64,000 nucleotides of DNA from CADCWK01 sp964244115 (GTDB lineage Bacteria > Chloroflexota > Chloroflexia > Thermomicrobiales > UBA6265): the NCBI GenBank assembly GCA_964244115.1, contig CAXTHM010000005.1, positions 1 to 64,000 on the forward strand, written 5' to 3'. The position numbers and the translations under genes were made by a program. Below the pieces are notes generated by a model. That model was given only the letters and a program-made list of their open reading frames with translations, was not told where the DNA came from and did not search any database. Below are positions 48,201-57,250 of the stretch, one piece after another (position 1 is the first letter of the stretch; every line of letters begins with the position of its first letter).

Positions 48201-51200
48201 ATGGCTGACCCGACACCCTCGTCCCTCCCGGCCGCCGACCCGAACCCTCGCCTCGACGCGGCCCCGGATACGGGGGGCGGAGGCACCGCGACCGTCAGCC
48301 CGCCGGTCCGCGGGGCGCCCCTGACCATCTTCGGCCGGGAGCAGCGCCGCCGGATCGGCGAGTCGGAGACGCAGCGGGTGCTCCAGGCCGAGCTCCAGGC
48401 CCGGATCAGCGGCGAGGTCCGGTTCGACGACACGTCGCGGATGCTCTATGCCACCGATGCCAGCAACTACCAGATCGAGCCCGTCGGCGTCGTGATCCCG
48501 AAGACGACCGACGACGTCCTCGCCACCGTCGAGCTGGCGACCAGCCACGGCGTCCCGATCCTGGCGCGGGGCGGCGGCTCGTCGCTGGCCGGGCAGGCCG
48601 TCGGCGCGGCCCTCGTGATCGACTACTCCAAGTATCTCAACCGGATCCTCGAAGTGAACCCCGAGGAGCGGACCGTCACCGTCGAGCCGGGGATCACGCT
48701 GGAGCTGCTCAACTCGCAACTCCGGGCCAGCGGGCTGATGTTTGGGCCGGACCCGTCGTCGCTGGACCGGGCGACGGTCGGCGGCGTGATCAGCAACAAC
48801 GCCTCGGGCGCCCACAGCATCCTCTACGGGATGGCGGGCGATCATGTCGTTTCGGCCCGGGTCGCGCTCGGGTCGCAGGGGACGGTCGACATCGGGCCGG
48901 CCGCGACGGGCGGCTACGAGGCGCGGGCCGCGCACGACGACCCCTACGGGCAACTCCTGACGAAGCTCCTCGCGTTCCGCACCACCCATCACGACGCGAT
49001 CGTGCGCGACTTCCCCCGGCACTGGCGCCGGGCGACCGGCTACAGCCTCAACGAGCTGACCAAGCCCGATGGCCAGATGAACGTCGCGAAGCTGCTGGCC
49101 TCGGCCGAGGGGACGCTCGGGGCGATGCTCCGGGCGACGATCAGCCTCGTCCCGACCCCGAAGCGGACCGCCCTGGTCATGCTCCAGTTCGACGATCTGG
49201 TCCGCGCGATGGAGGCCGTGCCGATCCTGCTGGAGTCCGAGCCCTCGGCGGTCGAGCTGATGGACCGGATGCTGATCGACCTGACCCGGAAGCAGCCCGG
49301 CTACGCCCGCCAGATCGGCCTGATCCACGGCGACCCGGCAGCCGTCCTCGTGGTCGAGTTCTACGGCGACGACAATGACGACCTCGCCCGGCAGTGCCAG
49401 CGGGTCGAGCAGTTGATCCGCGACCGCGGCATCGGCCTGATGACCGAGCCGCTGCGGGTGCTCGATCCGGTGATGCAGAAGGACGTCTGGACCGTCCGCA
49501 AGGCCGGCCTCGGCCTCCTGATGAGCATCCGGGGCGACTACAAGCCGGTCCCGGTAATCGAGGACGTCTCGGTGCCGGTCGAGCACCTGGCCGACTACGT
49601 CCGCGCGATCCTCGCCCTGGTCGAGGAGCACGGCACGACGGCGGCGTTCTACGCCCACGCCTCGGCCGGCTGCCTGCATGTCCGGCCGCTGCTCAACCTG
49701 AAGTCGGTCGAGGGCGTTACGGCGATGCGGGAGCTCGGCGTCGCGGCCTGCGAGCTCGTGACGCGGTTCGGCGGCGTGATGTCCGGCGAGCACGGCGACG
49801 GGCTCCAGCGCGGCGAGCTCAACGAGCGCATCTTCGGCCCGGAACTCTACGGCGCGATGCGGGAACTCAAGGGCATCTTCGACCCGCGCGGCCTGTTCAA
49901 CCCCGGCAAGATCGTCGATAGCCCGCCGATGACCGAGAACCTGCGTTACGGTCGCGGCTACCGGCCGATGGAACCGAAGACGTTCCTCGACTTCCGGGCC
50001 GAGGGCGGGCTGCTCGGCGCGGTCGAGATGTGTAACGGCGCGGCGGTCTGCCGGAAGCTCAAGGCCGGGACGATGTGCCCGTCCTTCATGGCCACCAAGG
50101 ACGAGGAGGACACGACCCGGGGCCGGGCCAACGCCCTCCGGAACGCGCTGGCCGGCAAGGTCTTCGAGCCGAAGGACTTCACCTCGAAGAAGACGTACGA
50201 GGTCATGGACCTCTGCATGTCCTGCAAGGCCTGCAAGACGGAGTGCCCGAGCAGCGTCGACATGGCCAAGATCAAGACCGAGTTCACGGCCCAGTACCAG
50301 GCCGTCCATGGGACGCCGCTGCGCTCCCGTGTCTTCGGCCACATCCACACGCTCTCGAAGGTCTCGGCCCCGGTCGCGCCGCTGGCGAACCTGATGCTGC
50401 GGACGCCGCTGGCGAGCCCGGTGATGCGGGCGCTCGGTGTCCACCCGAACCGCAAGCTGCCGGCCTTCCAGCGCAAGACCTTCCCGCAGGTCTTCGCGGA
50501 CTGGCGGGAGCAGCACCCGACGCGGGGGCGCGCGTTCCGCGGGCAGGTCGTCTACTTCCACGATACCTTCGCGACCTACAACTACCCGCAGATCGGGCTG
50601 GCGGCGGTCCGGCTGCTGGACGCGGCCGGCTTCGAGGTGATCCTCGAGGAGCGCCGGGTTTGCTGCGGGCGACCGATGCTGAGCAAGGGTCTCGTCACCG
50701 ACGCCCGCCGGATGGCGAAGCGGAACGTCGCGCTGCTGGCCCCGTACGCGAGGCGCGGTATCCCGGTGATCGGGACCGAGCCGAGCTGCATCCTGACGCT
50801 GCGGGACGAGTACGCCGACCTGCTCCCGGACGACCCGGATGTGCAGGTACTGGCCGAGAACAGCTTCATGATCGATGAATACCTCGCGAAGCTGGCCGAC
50901 GCGGGCAACCTCGGGATCGATTGGCTGACGCGGGAGGGGCCGGAGGTCCTGTTCCACGGCCACTGCCACCAGAAGGCGCTGATCGGGATCTCGCCGTCGC
51001 TCGGCATCCTCCGGGAGAGCGGCTGCCGTCCGCGGGAAACCGGGGCCGGCTGCTGCGGGATGGCCGGGTCGTTCGGCTACGAGACGGAGCACTACGACGT
51101 CTCGAAGAAGATCGTCGAGGATCGGCTGCTGCCCGCCGTCATGGCGGCGTCGGCGGAGACCGTCGTCGCGGTCGCCGGGGTGAGCTGCCGCCAGCAGATC

Positions 51201-51335
51201 GAGCACTTCGCCGACCAGACCCCGCAGCACATCGCCGAGGTCCTGGCCGACCGGATCGCGCCGGGGCACGTCTGGAAGCGCGGACCGGCACCAATCGTGG
51301 ATGACGTGACCATCGTTGGGCTCGTCGCGGATTGA
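48201..51335 (+). CDS. FAD-linked oxidase fused to Fe-S/CCG domains (glycolate/D-lactate dehydrogenase type)
   Basis: A 1044-residue flavoprotein combining GlcD-like and GlcF-like parts. Residues ~70-290 form the FAD-binding PCMH domain (A-R-G-G-G-S-S-L-A-G-Q-A-V-G). Residues ~300-565 form the FAD-oxidase C domain (G-E-H-G-D-G-L-Q-R-G-E and F-D-P-R-G-L-F-N-P-G-K). A ferredoxin-like region (C-M-S-C-K-A-C-K-T-E-C-P near 672) would bind a 4Fe-4S cluster, with an additional C...C-P near 616-628. Two CCG domains follow (V-C-C-G-R-P-M near 820; G-A-G-C-C-G-M-A-G near 948). It should oxidise a 2-hydroxyacid and pass electrons to the respiratory chain. GAGGAG lies upstream of the ATG. Confidence 0.92.
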   Translation: MADPTPSSLPAADPNPRLDAAPDTGGGGTATVSPPVRGAPLTIFGREQRRRIGESETQRVLQAELQARISGEVRFDDTSRMLYATDASNYQIEPVGVVIPKTTDDVLATVELATSHGVPILARGGGSSLAGQAVGAALVIDYSKYLNRILEVNPEERTVTVEPGITLELLNSQLRASGLMFGPDPSSLDRATVGGVISNNASGAHSILYGMAGDHVVSARVALGSQGTVDIGPAATGGYEARAAHDDPYGQLLTKLLAFRTTHHDAIVRDFPRHWRRATGYSLNELTKPDGQMNVAKLLASAEGTLGAMLRATISLVPTPKRTALVMLQFDDLVRAMEAVPILLESEPSAVELMDRMLIDLTRKQPGYARQIGLIHGDPAAVLVVEFYGDDNDDLARQCQRVEQLIRDRGIGLMTEPLRVLDPVMQKDVWTVRKAGLGLLMSIRGDYKPVPVIEDVSVPVEHLADYVRAILALVEEHGTTAAFYAHASAGCLHVRPLLNLKSVEGVTAMRELGVAACELVTRFGGVMSGEHGDGLQRGELNERIFGPELYGAMRELKGIFDPRGLFNPGKIVDSPPMTENLRYGRGYRPMEPKTFLDFRAEGGLLGAVEMCNGAAVCRKLKAGTMCPSFMATKDEEDTTRGRANALRNALAGKVFEPKDFTSKKTYEVMDLCMSCKACKTECPSSVDMAKIKTEFTAQYQAVHGTPLRSRVFGHIHTLSKVSAPVAPLANLMLRTPLASPVMRALGVHPNRKLPAFQRKTFPQVFADWREQHPTRGRAFRGQVVYFHDTFATYNYPQIGLAAVRLLDAAGFEVILEERRVCCGRPMLSKGLVTDARRMAKRNVALLAPYARRGIPVIGTEPSCILTLRDEYADLLPDDPDVQVLAENSFMIDEYLAKLADAGNLGIDWLTREGPEVLFHGHCHQKALIGISPSLGILRESGCRPRETGAGCCGMAGSFGYETEHYDVSKKIVEDRLLPAVMAASAETVVAVAGVSCRQQIEHFADQTPQHIAEVLADRIAPGHVWKRGPAPIVDDVTIVGLVAD

Positions 51336-51668
51336 CCGGTTCGGACGCTTGCCGCCCCGTCGGGCTGGATCGACCGTGTCGTCGCGCCACCGGGCGCTAA
51401 AGCCGCCCGGCAACTCAAGAATCGTCCTGGATTGCCCGATGGGGATGACGGCTGAACCACGCCGGACGATAGTGCTTCGTCTTGTCGGGCGGCTTTAGCG
51501 CCCGGTTCCGTGGACAACGTGCCCCTGGGCATTCGTCCCCACTCAACCTGTTCCCCCTGTGTCGGCATTGGGTGGCAATCCCCTGAATCTCTTCACACTC
51601 GCATCGTCACGCGATATCGGTGGTGGTGTATCGTCCGGACGGAGCCATGCGAGGCGTCTGGCGGAGCG
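51336..51668. other. Spacer with a 116-bp inverted-repeat element
   Basis: About 330 bp. The inverted-repeat element at 51390-51505 is the only feature. The rest probably holds the promoter of the PAP2-like gene. Confidence 0.6.
51390..51505. mobile_element. MITE-like element with 20-bp terminal inverted repeats
   Basis: CCGGGCGCTAAAGCCGCCCG starts the element (51390-51409), and its exact reverse complement ends it (51486-51505), with about 76 bp between. The interior has weak internal pairing and no ORF. Only one copy is present, and no target-site duplication is clear. Confidence 0.45.
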
Positions 51669-52619
51669 GTGAAGGGGTCCCGGTTGGCGCGACGACAGAC
51701 GATCCGGTCCGGTCGCCCGGAGTTGCGGCAGGAAACCACCGCCGGGCATCGGGCCGATCTCGCGGCGACGCGTGCGCTGGGGGTCCGGCCGAGCGGCTGG
51801 TGGCGGGTCGGCTGGGCGGCCGGACAAGTCGTGCTGTTGCTGGCGATCCTCCAGACCTACACCCTGCTGCGCCGGTCGTTCTTCCAGCAGGCACCGGAGG
51901 AGGCCTTTGCCAATGCGCTGGACCTGATCCGCTGGCAGGGCGCCGTCGGGCTCAACATCGAGCTCGACCTCCAGGGTTGGGCGCTGCGACACGACTGGCT
52001 GATCGACGTGGTCAACGGTTACTACCGTAACTTCAAGCCGACCCTCTACGTCTGCGCCGTGCTGGCCTGCCTGGTCGCTCCCGTCGCCTACCGTCGGGTC
52101 CGGCGGGCCTTCGTCGTCGTCACCCTGCTGGCGCTGCCCTGGTACGCCCTCTTCCCGCTGGCGCCGCCTCGGTTCATGGCGCCCTACGGCTACCCGTTCG
52201 TCGATACCCTCAACGCCTTCAGTACCACGCCGAACGCTACCTCCGGCTTCGCCGCCGCCAACCAGTTCGCCGCCATGCCGAGTATGCACATGGGGTGGAC
52301 GTCGATCGCCGCCCTCTGGCTGGCGGTGACGCTCCGGCGCTGGTGGCTGGGGACGATCCTCGGGGTGGCGCACCTGACGATGATGGGCTACGTCGTGATG
52401 GTGACCGGCAACCACTACGTCCTCGACATCTTCGGGGGGCTGCTGCTGGCGGGGATCGCGATCATCGTCGCCTGGCTGCTCCCCGACCGATTGCCGTGGA
52501 CCGCTGCCTGGAACCGGTCCTTGGCCCGGCTGGCGGCGCGGCCCGGCCTCGACGGGATCCGACCTGCCCCGATCGATGTCCGCTCGACCGACCATCGCGC
52601 CAGCGGATGGGTCGCTTGA
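51669..52619 (+). CDS. PAP2-superfamily (inositolphosphotransferase-like) membrane protein
   Basis: A 316-residue membrane protein with about six helices. The lipid phosphatase/phosphotransferase motifs are L-F-P-L-A-P-P-R-F-M, the S-M-H-M-G-W histidine motif in A-A-M-P-S-M-H-M-G, and G-N-H-Y-V-L-D-I-F-G-G with the catalytic His and Asp. This matches the PAP2_3/Aur1-like group that moves phospho-head groups between lipids. The GTG at 51669 is the suggested start, but its ribosome-binding site is poorly placed, so the start is uncertain. The YfhO-like gene follows within 12 bp or overlaps, so both may serve envelope lipid or glycan synthesis. Confidence 0.8.
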   Translation: MKGSRLARRQTIRSGRPELRQETTAGHRADLAATRALGVRPSGWWRVGWAAGQVVLLLAILQTYTLLRRSFFQQAPEEAFANALDLIRWQGAVGLNIELDLQGWALRHDWLIDVVNGYYRNFKPTLYVCAVLACLVAPVAYRRVRRAFVVVTLLALPWYALFPLAPPRFMAPYGYPFVDTLNAFSTTPNATSGFAAANQFAAMPSMHMGWTSIAALWLAVTLRRWWLGTILGVAHLTMMGYVVMVTGNHYVLDIFGGLLLAGIAIIVAWLLPDRLPWTAAWNRSLARLAARPGLDGIRPAPIDVRSTDHRASGWVA

Positions 52620-52630
52620 CCCTCGTCGGG

Positions 52631-55610
52631 ATGTCCAGGCTGAAGCCGCCGCCAGGGGAGACCTCGGCCTTGCCCACCGAGAGCGGTCGCCCCGCGGACG
52701 AGGTCGCGTCAGGACGGCGGGGCCGACGCCAGTCGGAGCGCTGGTGGCCACTGGGCGTCATCCTGCTGGGCACGGTCCTGCTGACGCTGCCGATGGTCTG
52801 GGGGGGCGTCCGGCTCGGGCAGGACACCGCGACCCAGTTCTACCCGTGGTACGCCAACCTGGGCGAACGACTCCGGGCGGGTGGTGTGCCGGAATGGAAC
52901 CCGACCCAGTTCGGCGGCGCCCCGCTGGCCGGCGACCCGCAGTCCGGCTGGATGTACCTGCCGGCGATGCTCGCGTTCACCGTGCTTCCCTTCGGCGCCG
53001 CCGTCATCGCCCAGATCTTCGGTCACCTGCTGCTCGCCAATGTCGGCATGTGGCTGCTGGCCTGGCGGGTCGGGCTGGGGCGACTCGGGGCGCTGGTCGC
53101 GGGGTTCAGCCTCTCGGGCTCGGGCGTGCTCTATGGGCGCATCCCGAGCGGTCCGGCGTCGTATCAGGCCGTGACCTGGCTGCCGTGGGTCCTGCTCGGA
53201 GCCGAGGTCGCGCTCCGGTCCCGGACCTGGCCGACCCGGATCGCCGGCTGGGGTATGACCGGATTCGCCATCAGCCAGGCCCTCGCCGCCTGGGTCGGGC
53301 AGGTGAGCTACTACACGCTGCTGCTGCTCGCGGCCTGGCTGGTGTTCCGGGTGCTCTGGGGTGGGATCTCCGGGGGAGCGGATCGCGCTCTGGCCCCGGT
53401 CGGGTCGCTGGGAGATGAGCAACGTCCCCAACCCCCGACCCCCTCACCTGTCACCGGTTCGCTCCCTCGCCTGAAGGCCATTTCGACTCACCGGTCCCGG
53501 AGAGGGGGAGACGTTGGCCACATCCCTCGAACGGGCAGACAGGAAGTCGCAGCCGGCGAGCATGAAGCCCCTCTCCATCCGCAGATGGGGAGGGGTTGGG
53601 GAGGGGTCCCATCGCGGGGAGGCGAAGCCGACCTGGAAGAGCCCCTCTCCGGGCCTGAGCGCCGCAGCGCGAAACGAGCCGGGGAGGGGTTTGGGGAGGG
53701 GTCCGCTCCGCGACCCGGCACGTCAGAGGGAACTGACCGCTTCCGACTCATACATCGTCTGCCCGCCGCCCGGCTATCCCTGGCCTGGCCGACCCTTGCC
53801 CGTCTCCTCATCCACGGCGCGGCGATGCTCGCGATCGGGCTCGGCCTGAGTGCCGCCGGGCTGCTGCCGCGGCTGGAGTTCAACGGCGTCTCGAACGCCT
53901 CCGGTGGCGAGTACGGGACCGACATCGGTGGGGTCATCGGTGGCTCGACCTCGGAGAGCGTGATCGGCCGACTGTTCCAGCCGTCGCTGTACTACCCAGG
54001 TGCCGCCGTCCTGGCGCTGGCGGTCGCCGGGCTCCTGCTGGGCCGGGGCCGGTTCGGGATTCCGTTCTGGCTGCTGACGGCCCTCGGCGCGATCGTCCTG
54101 ACGATCCCGGCGGTGACGCCGCTGCACTGGCTGCTCTACCAGCTGCCCCAGTTCCGGACGCTGCATGAGCACTGGCCGGAGCGGGTCATCCTGGTCGCGT
54201 TCCCGGGGTTGGCGCTGCTGGCGGGGACCGGTGCGCAGGTCCTCGCCGACGCCGTCCGCGCCCCGGCCAGTGTCGCCGTCCGTGGCGCGGCCGTCCTCAT
54301 GCCGGGGTTGATCCTGTCCGGGTTCGGTCTGCTCGGTGGGAGCGTTGCCTGGATACCGATCGTCGCGGTGCTCCTCGTCGCGCTCGTCACCGCCGTGCTG
54401 ATCTTCCGGGACCGGCTACCGTGGCCCACGTCCACCGCGGAGAACCGTGGGCGTCTCGAGGACCGTCTGACCCGCTGGCTGCCAATGACGTTACTGGTCG
54501 TGGTGGTCGCCGACCTGATGCTGATGACGCAGGCGCTGGCCGGGCAGGCACCGTTCGGCGGCTTCCACCGGCGCGACCTCGATGCGTATTACGCCCCGTC
54601 CGCGGCCGCCGAGTTCCTCCGGGAACGCTCGGACACCGAGGGACCGTTCCGGTTCGCCGGCTATGATCCGTCCGTCGGCGTGACCGAGAACGGGCAGAGC
54701 GTCCTCTACCGCTACCAGTTCCCGGACGCGATCACCCAGGCACTCGTCGTCGACAACCGGGCGACGATGTTGGGGCTGGAGGACATCCAGGGCTACAACC
54801 CGATCCAGATCCAGGGCTATGTCGATCTCATCACGGCGCTGAACGGCGCCCCGCAGGAGTACCACGGCGCCAACCTGTACCCGGACGGGCTCGACTCCCC
54901 GCTGCTCGGCCTGCTCGACGTTCGATACCTCGTCCTCCCGTTCAGGGCCGGCGACGACCGGACGGACCCGCGGGCACTGAGCGGGTGGCCGACGGTCTTC
55001 GATGACGGGACGGTCCGGGTGGTCGAGAACCTGGATGTGCTGCCCCGGCTCTGGGCCGTCTCCGATCTCCGGACCGTACCCGAGGGCGAGGCGCTCCCAT
55101 TGCTGGCCAACGGAGCCGTCGACCCGCTCGTGACGGCGCTCTTCGAGACCGGCGTCGGACCGGTCGCACCGAATCTGCCCGCCTCCGACCTGAATGCGCA
55201 GCCGCCGGCCCTGACGCTGCGGCCCTCGGATGACCCGGACACGATCCGCTTCGACGCGATGACCGTGACCGATACCCTCGTCGTCCTGAGCGAGATCGCC
55301 TACCCCGGCTGGGTCGCCGAGATCGACGGTGAGTCAACCGACCTCCTGACCGCCGACCACGCGCTGCGGGCTGTCGTCGTCCCCGCCGGCCAGCACACCG
55401 TCACCCTCCGCTACGATAGTCCCGCCACCCGATACGGTCTGCTCATCANNNNNNNNNNGCACCACGCTGCTGTTCGCCCTGGCCGCCTGGCTCGGCGCGG
55501 TCTGGCGAACCCTAGGCAGCTCACCAGCCAGCCCCTCTCCATCCGCAGATGGGGAGGGGTTGGGGAGGGGCCTAAGACGGCGTTTGGCGAATTCCGCCGA
55601 AAACGCTTGA
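52631..55610 (+). CDS. YfhO-like large membrane protein, broken by a scaffold gap and containing repeats
   Basis: A polytopic protein of about 990 residues related to YfhO/GT-C-like glycosylation proteins. After the first helix (L-G-V-I-L-L-G-T-V-L-L-T-L) comes the loop Q-D-T-A-T-Q-F-Y-P-W-Y. The second half has H-E-H-W-P-E-R-V-I-L-V, and the long extracytoplasmic domain has F-R-F-A-G-Y and L-D-V-R-Y-L-V-L-P. Residues ~265-372 (53423-53745) are translated genomic repeats inserted in frame between helices. Ten Ns at 55449-55458 interrupt the last helix. After them the coding frame shifts (T-T-L-L-F-A-L-A-A-W-L-G-A-V-W) and ends inside another repeat at 55610. An upstream ATG (52607) is possible. 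Confidence 0.7.
53425..53745 (+). repeat. Cluster of family A repeats inside a gene
   Basis: Three units stand in a row: a CCCCCTCACC/GGTCCCGGAGAGGGGGAGA unit (53430-53512), a CCCCTCTCCATCCGCAGATG unit (53560-53610) and the CCGGGCCTGAGCGCCGCAGC variant (53640-53705). The AGGCGAAGCCGA lead-in is also found at 34534. Together they keep the reading frame open. Confidence 0.8.
55449..55458. other. Assembly gap (10 N)
   Basis: Ten unknown bases within the last helix of the YfhO-like gene. The reading frame differs on the two sides, so the true length is not a multiple of three relative to this spacer. Confidence 0.99.
55529..55571 (+). repeat. Repeat family A, copy at the YfhO-like 3' end
   Basis: GCCCCTCTCCATCCGCAGATGGGGAGGGG followed by TTGGGGAGGGG. 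In the shifted frame it encodes the C-terminal residues of the YfhO-like protein. Confidence 0.8.
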
Positions 55611-55640
55611 CACCCCTCCGGGCCGGTGATAAGGTGGCGG

Positions 55641-55762
55641 AGGTCCGGGAGCCAAGGGTTCCTGAACGACCTGGCCGCAAGGACCCAAGAGTGGGTCCGG
55701 TGCGCGGCCCAGCAATCCAGCAGCCACATGGCTGGTCAGGTTTCCGGACACCGTCCGGTGTC
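55641..55762 (+). promoter_or_regulatory. Hairpin-rich leader, candidate structured RNA
   Basis: Four consecutive hairpins: AGGTC/GACCT (55641/55668) enclosing GGAGCC/GGTTCC; GGCCGC/GCGGCC (55673/55704) enclosing GGACCC/GGGTCC; CAGCC/GGCTG (55721-55734); GACACC/GGTGTC (55747-55762). They end 14 bp before an AGGAGG and a 54-codon ORF. No known riboswitch consensus was matched. Confidence 0.4.
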
Positions 55763-55786
55763 GCAGATGCAGAGAGGAGGAACCCG

Positions 55787-55951
55787 ATGATTCGAGCAAT
55801 CCAGCTTCCCGTTGTCGCCGACAGCACTGTCGCGCGCGAGCAGTCCCGAAGCGCTACCCGTTGGGTCGCCTTCCCCGCTGCCATGCTGCGAGGTCGCGGG
55901 ATCACTGCGCCCAACCTGGCCCCCGTGTGCCCGGGAGGTCTCGAATGCTGA
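55787..55951 (+). CDS. 54-codon small protein behind the structured leader
   Basis: A 54-residue ORF with an excellent GAGAGGAGG site six bases before the ATG. It reads M-I-R-A-I-Q-L-P-V-V-A-D-S-T-V-A-R-E-Q and ends with N-L-A-P-V-C-P-G-G-L-E-C, two cysteines. It could be a real small protein or a leader peptide of the structured region. It is followed by a hairpin terminator and has no recognisable family. Confidence 0.5.
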   Translation: MIRAIQLPVVADSTVAREQSRSATRWVAFPAAMLRGRGITAPNLAPVCPGGLEC

Positions 55952-56398
55952 CGTCCGTCGCGCTGTCCTAGCGCGCCCGTCACATTGCGAGATGCTCCGG
56001 TAGCCCGGGTTGGCCAGTGCCAATCCGGGTCTTTGCGTCCCCGGACCTGGTGCTCGCCGCTGTGCCCTGGGCCGTCGCCTCATCGCAATGAATCGTTCCA
56101 CCAGCCTCGATCTCAGGTCCGCCCCATTGGCGAGGCCCCGGAAGGGTATTGCCCTGAGACAGCCCCGAGATCAACGAATCGGTGGAATCCGCCGGATAGG
56201 AAAAATCTGAACGTCGGCTGGCGTCAACCGGTTGCGCGGCCGGAGGAGGGACATCGGGTGTTGATCGAGAGGGAATCGGCCCGGCGGTAGAAGCCGGGAC
56301 GGTCGATCGGCGGCCGGGCTCAGCGTCGTCTGAGCACCACCACGTCGACCGGAATTGGTTCGTCGTCGAGTTGAGTCGTCAGTTTGACAGGAGTTCTT
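55952..56398. other. Spacer with terminator ahead of the small-gene array
   Basis: About 450 bp holding the terminator at 56004-56033 and then GC-rich sequence. A 40-codon frame from 56088 has no ribosome-binding site and is not called. G+C falls just before 56399 (ACAGGAGTTCTT). Confidence 0.5.
56004..56033 (+). terminator. Hairpin terminator
   Basis: CCCGGGTTGGC (56004-56014) pairs with GCCAATCCGGG (56019-56029) with one G-T pair around CAGT, followed by TCTTT. It should end transcripts from the 54-codon gene. Confidence 0.7.
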
Positions 56399-56611
56399 AT
56401 GCACCCCGACCACATGCTGCGGGCGATGGTCGACGACCGTCGCCGCCCGGTGATCTTCGAAGCCGGGCTCTCCCGTCGCGGCGGGCCGATCCGCACCGGG
56501 GCGATGCTCGACCGGATCGTCCGGCTGGCTCGCTGGGTGGCTGTGTCCCGCCCCGCTCGTCCGGGCCAGACCGGTCCCGGCCTGGCCCCAGCCGGTGGTC
56601 CCCACGCCTGA
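56399..56611 (+). CDS. Small protein 1 of the array upstream of the TROVE gene
   Basis: A 70-residue basic protein starting M-H-P-D-H-M-L-R-A-M-V-D-D-R-R-R-P with ACAGGAG seven bases upstream. A helix near residue 40 (A-M-L-D-R-I-V-R-L-A-R-W-V-A-V) corresponds to the shared C-terminal helix of the neighbouring small proteins. A Pro/Gly-rich tail follows. No known family is recognised. Its own ribosome-binding site and spacing similar to the following genes argue that it is real. Confidence 0.5.
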   Translation: MHPDHMLRAMVDDRRRPVIFEAGLSRRGGPIRTGAMLDRIVRLARWVAVSRPARPGQTGPGLAPAGGPHA

Positions 56612-56659
56612 TCGCCCATCGATGTGCCAATGATCGATTGCCACCCGAGGAGTCTTGCC

Positions 56660-56890
56660 ATGTACCCCAACGATCTGTCTCGCGACCTCGTCGAGATCCA
56701 CCGCCACGGTCTGCTCTCCGCCGCCGATGCCTACCGGCGCACCCGGCTCCTCACCGCGGGTGACGACTGGTCGATCGTGATCGTCCGCCGCGCCGTCGGG
56801 AGTCACCTCGTCCGCCTCGGCATTGTCGTCATCGGCGATGCCACGGGGCGACCGGGGCGAGCCGCGGTCGCCGTGCCCGAATCGGCCTGA
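56660..56890 (+). CDS. Small protein 2 of the array
   Basis: A 76-residue protein starting M-Y-P-N-D-L-S-R-D-L-V-E-I-H-R-H-G with GAGGAG upstream. An N-terminal amphipathic helix is followed by a basic segment and then R-R-A-V-G-S-H-L-V-R-L-G-I-V-V-I-G-D, which aligns with R-Q-L-V-G-S-A-L-I-R-V-G in the next gene. The translation carries many Arg and His residues and no signal peptide. Binding to nucleic acid or to a partner protein is possible but not shown. Confidence 0.55.
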   Translation: MYPNDLSRDLVEIHRHGLLSAADAYRRTRLLTAGDDWSIVIVRRAVGSHLVRLGIVVIGDATGRPGRAAVAVPESA

Positions 56891-56965
56891 CCTGCCTTCG
56901 TCGGTGTGCCAGGTCTCCGCCGATCGCTCCCATCTGATCGTTCCCGTCGTCGAGAGGAGTCCAGT

Positions 56966-57250
56966 GTGTTCTCGAATCCCATGTCCCTGGAGATGATCCG
57001 GATCGTCCATGAGCGGCAGCTCCATGAGGCCGCTATCCGGCAGGCGAATCTCAGGCTGGCTGACCCCGGCCGGGAGCGTCCCGCGCTCCGCCAACTGGTC
57101 GGTTCCGCCCTCATCCGGGTTGGCCGTGCGCTCGCCGACGATCCTGCCGATCCTGCCCCCGAGGGGCAGGATCGACGCGGCAAGCTCCGCCTGCTGCCCC
57201 GCCTTGACGAAGGAGGTCCCGATTGCCGTCCATCGACCTCGCGGCCATGA
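56966..57250 (+). CDS. Small protein 3 of the array
   Basis: A 94-residue protein from GTG 56966 (GAGAGGAG upstream). It reads M-F-S-N-P-M-S-L-E-M-I-R-I-V-H-E-R-Q-L-H-E-A-A-I-R, a long helix, then R-Q-L-V-G-S-A-L-I-R-V-G-R-A-L-A-D-D, the shared motif, and a charged tail. The end overlaps the TTG start of small protein 4 by 28 bp. Similar small proteins of unknown role occur in Chloroflexota-type genomes as far as I recall, which is only a memory-based hint. Confidence 0.55.
   Translation: MFSNPMSLEMIRIVHERQLHEAAIRQANLRLADPGRERPALRQLVGSALIRVGRALADDPADPAPEGQDRRGKLRLLPRLDEGGPDCRPSTSRP

Noticed and set aside
48177..51413. 1078-codon open frame on the minus strand
   Set aside because: It is the antisense shadow of the FAD/Fe-S oxidoreductase; its translation is Arg/Asp/Gly/His-rich without domains. 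Similar long antisense frames at 7157-9613, 14466-16370 and 58523-59992 were rejected for the same reason.
56088..56210. 40-codon ORF upstream of the small-gene array
   Set aside because: Lacks a ribosome-binding site and lacks the shared C-terminal motif of the real array members.
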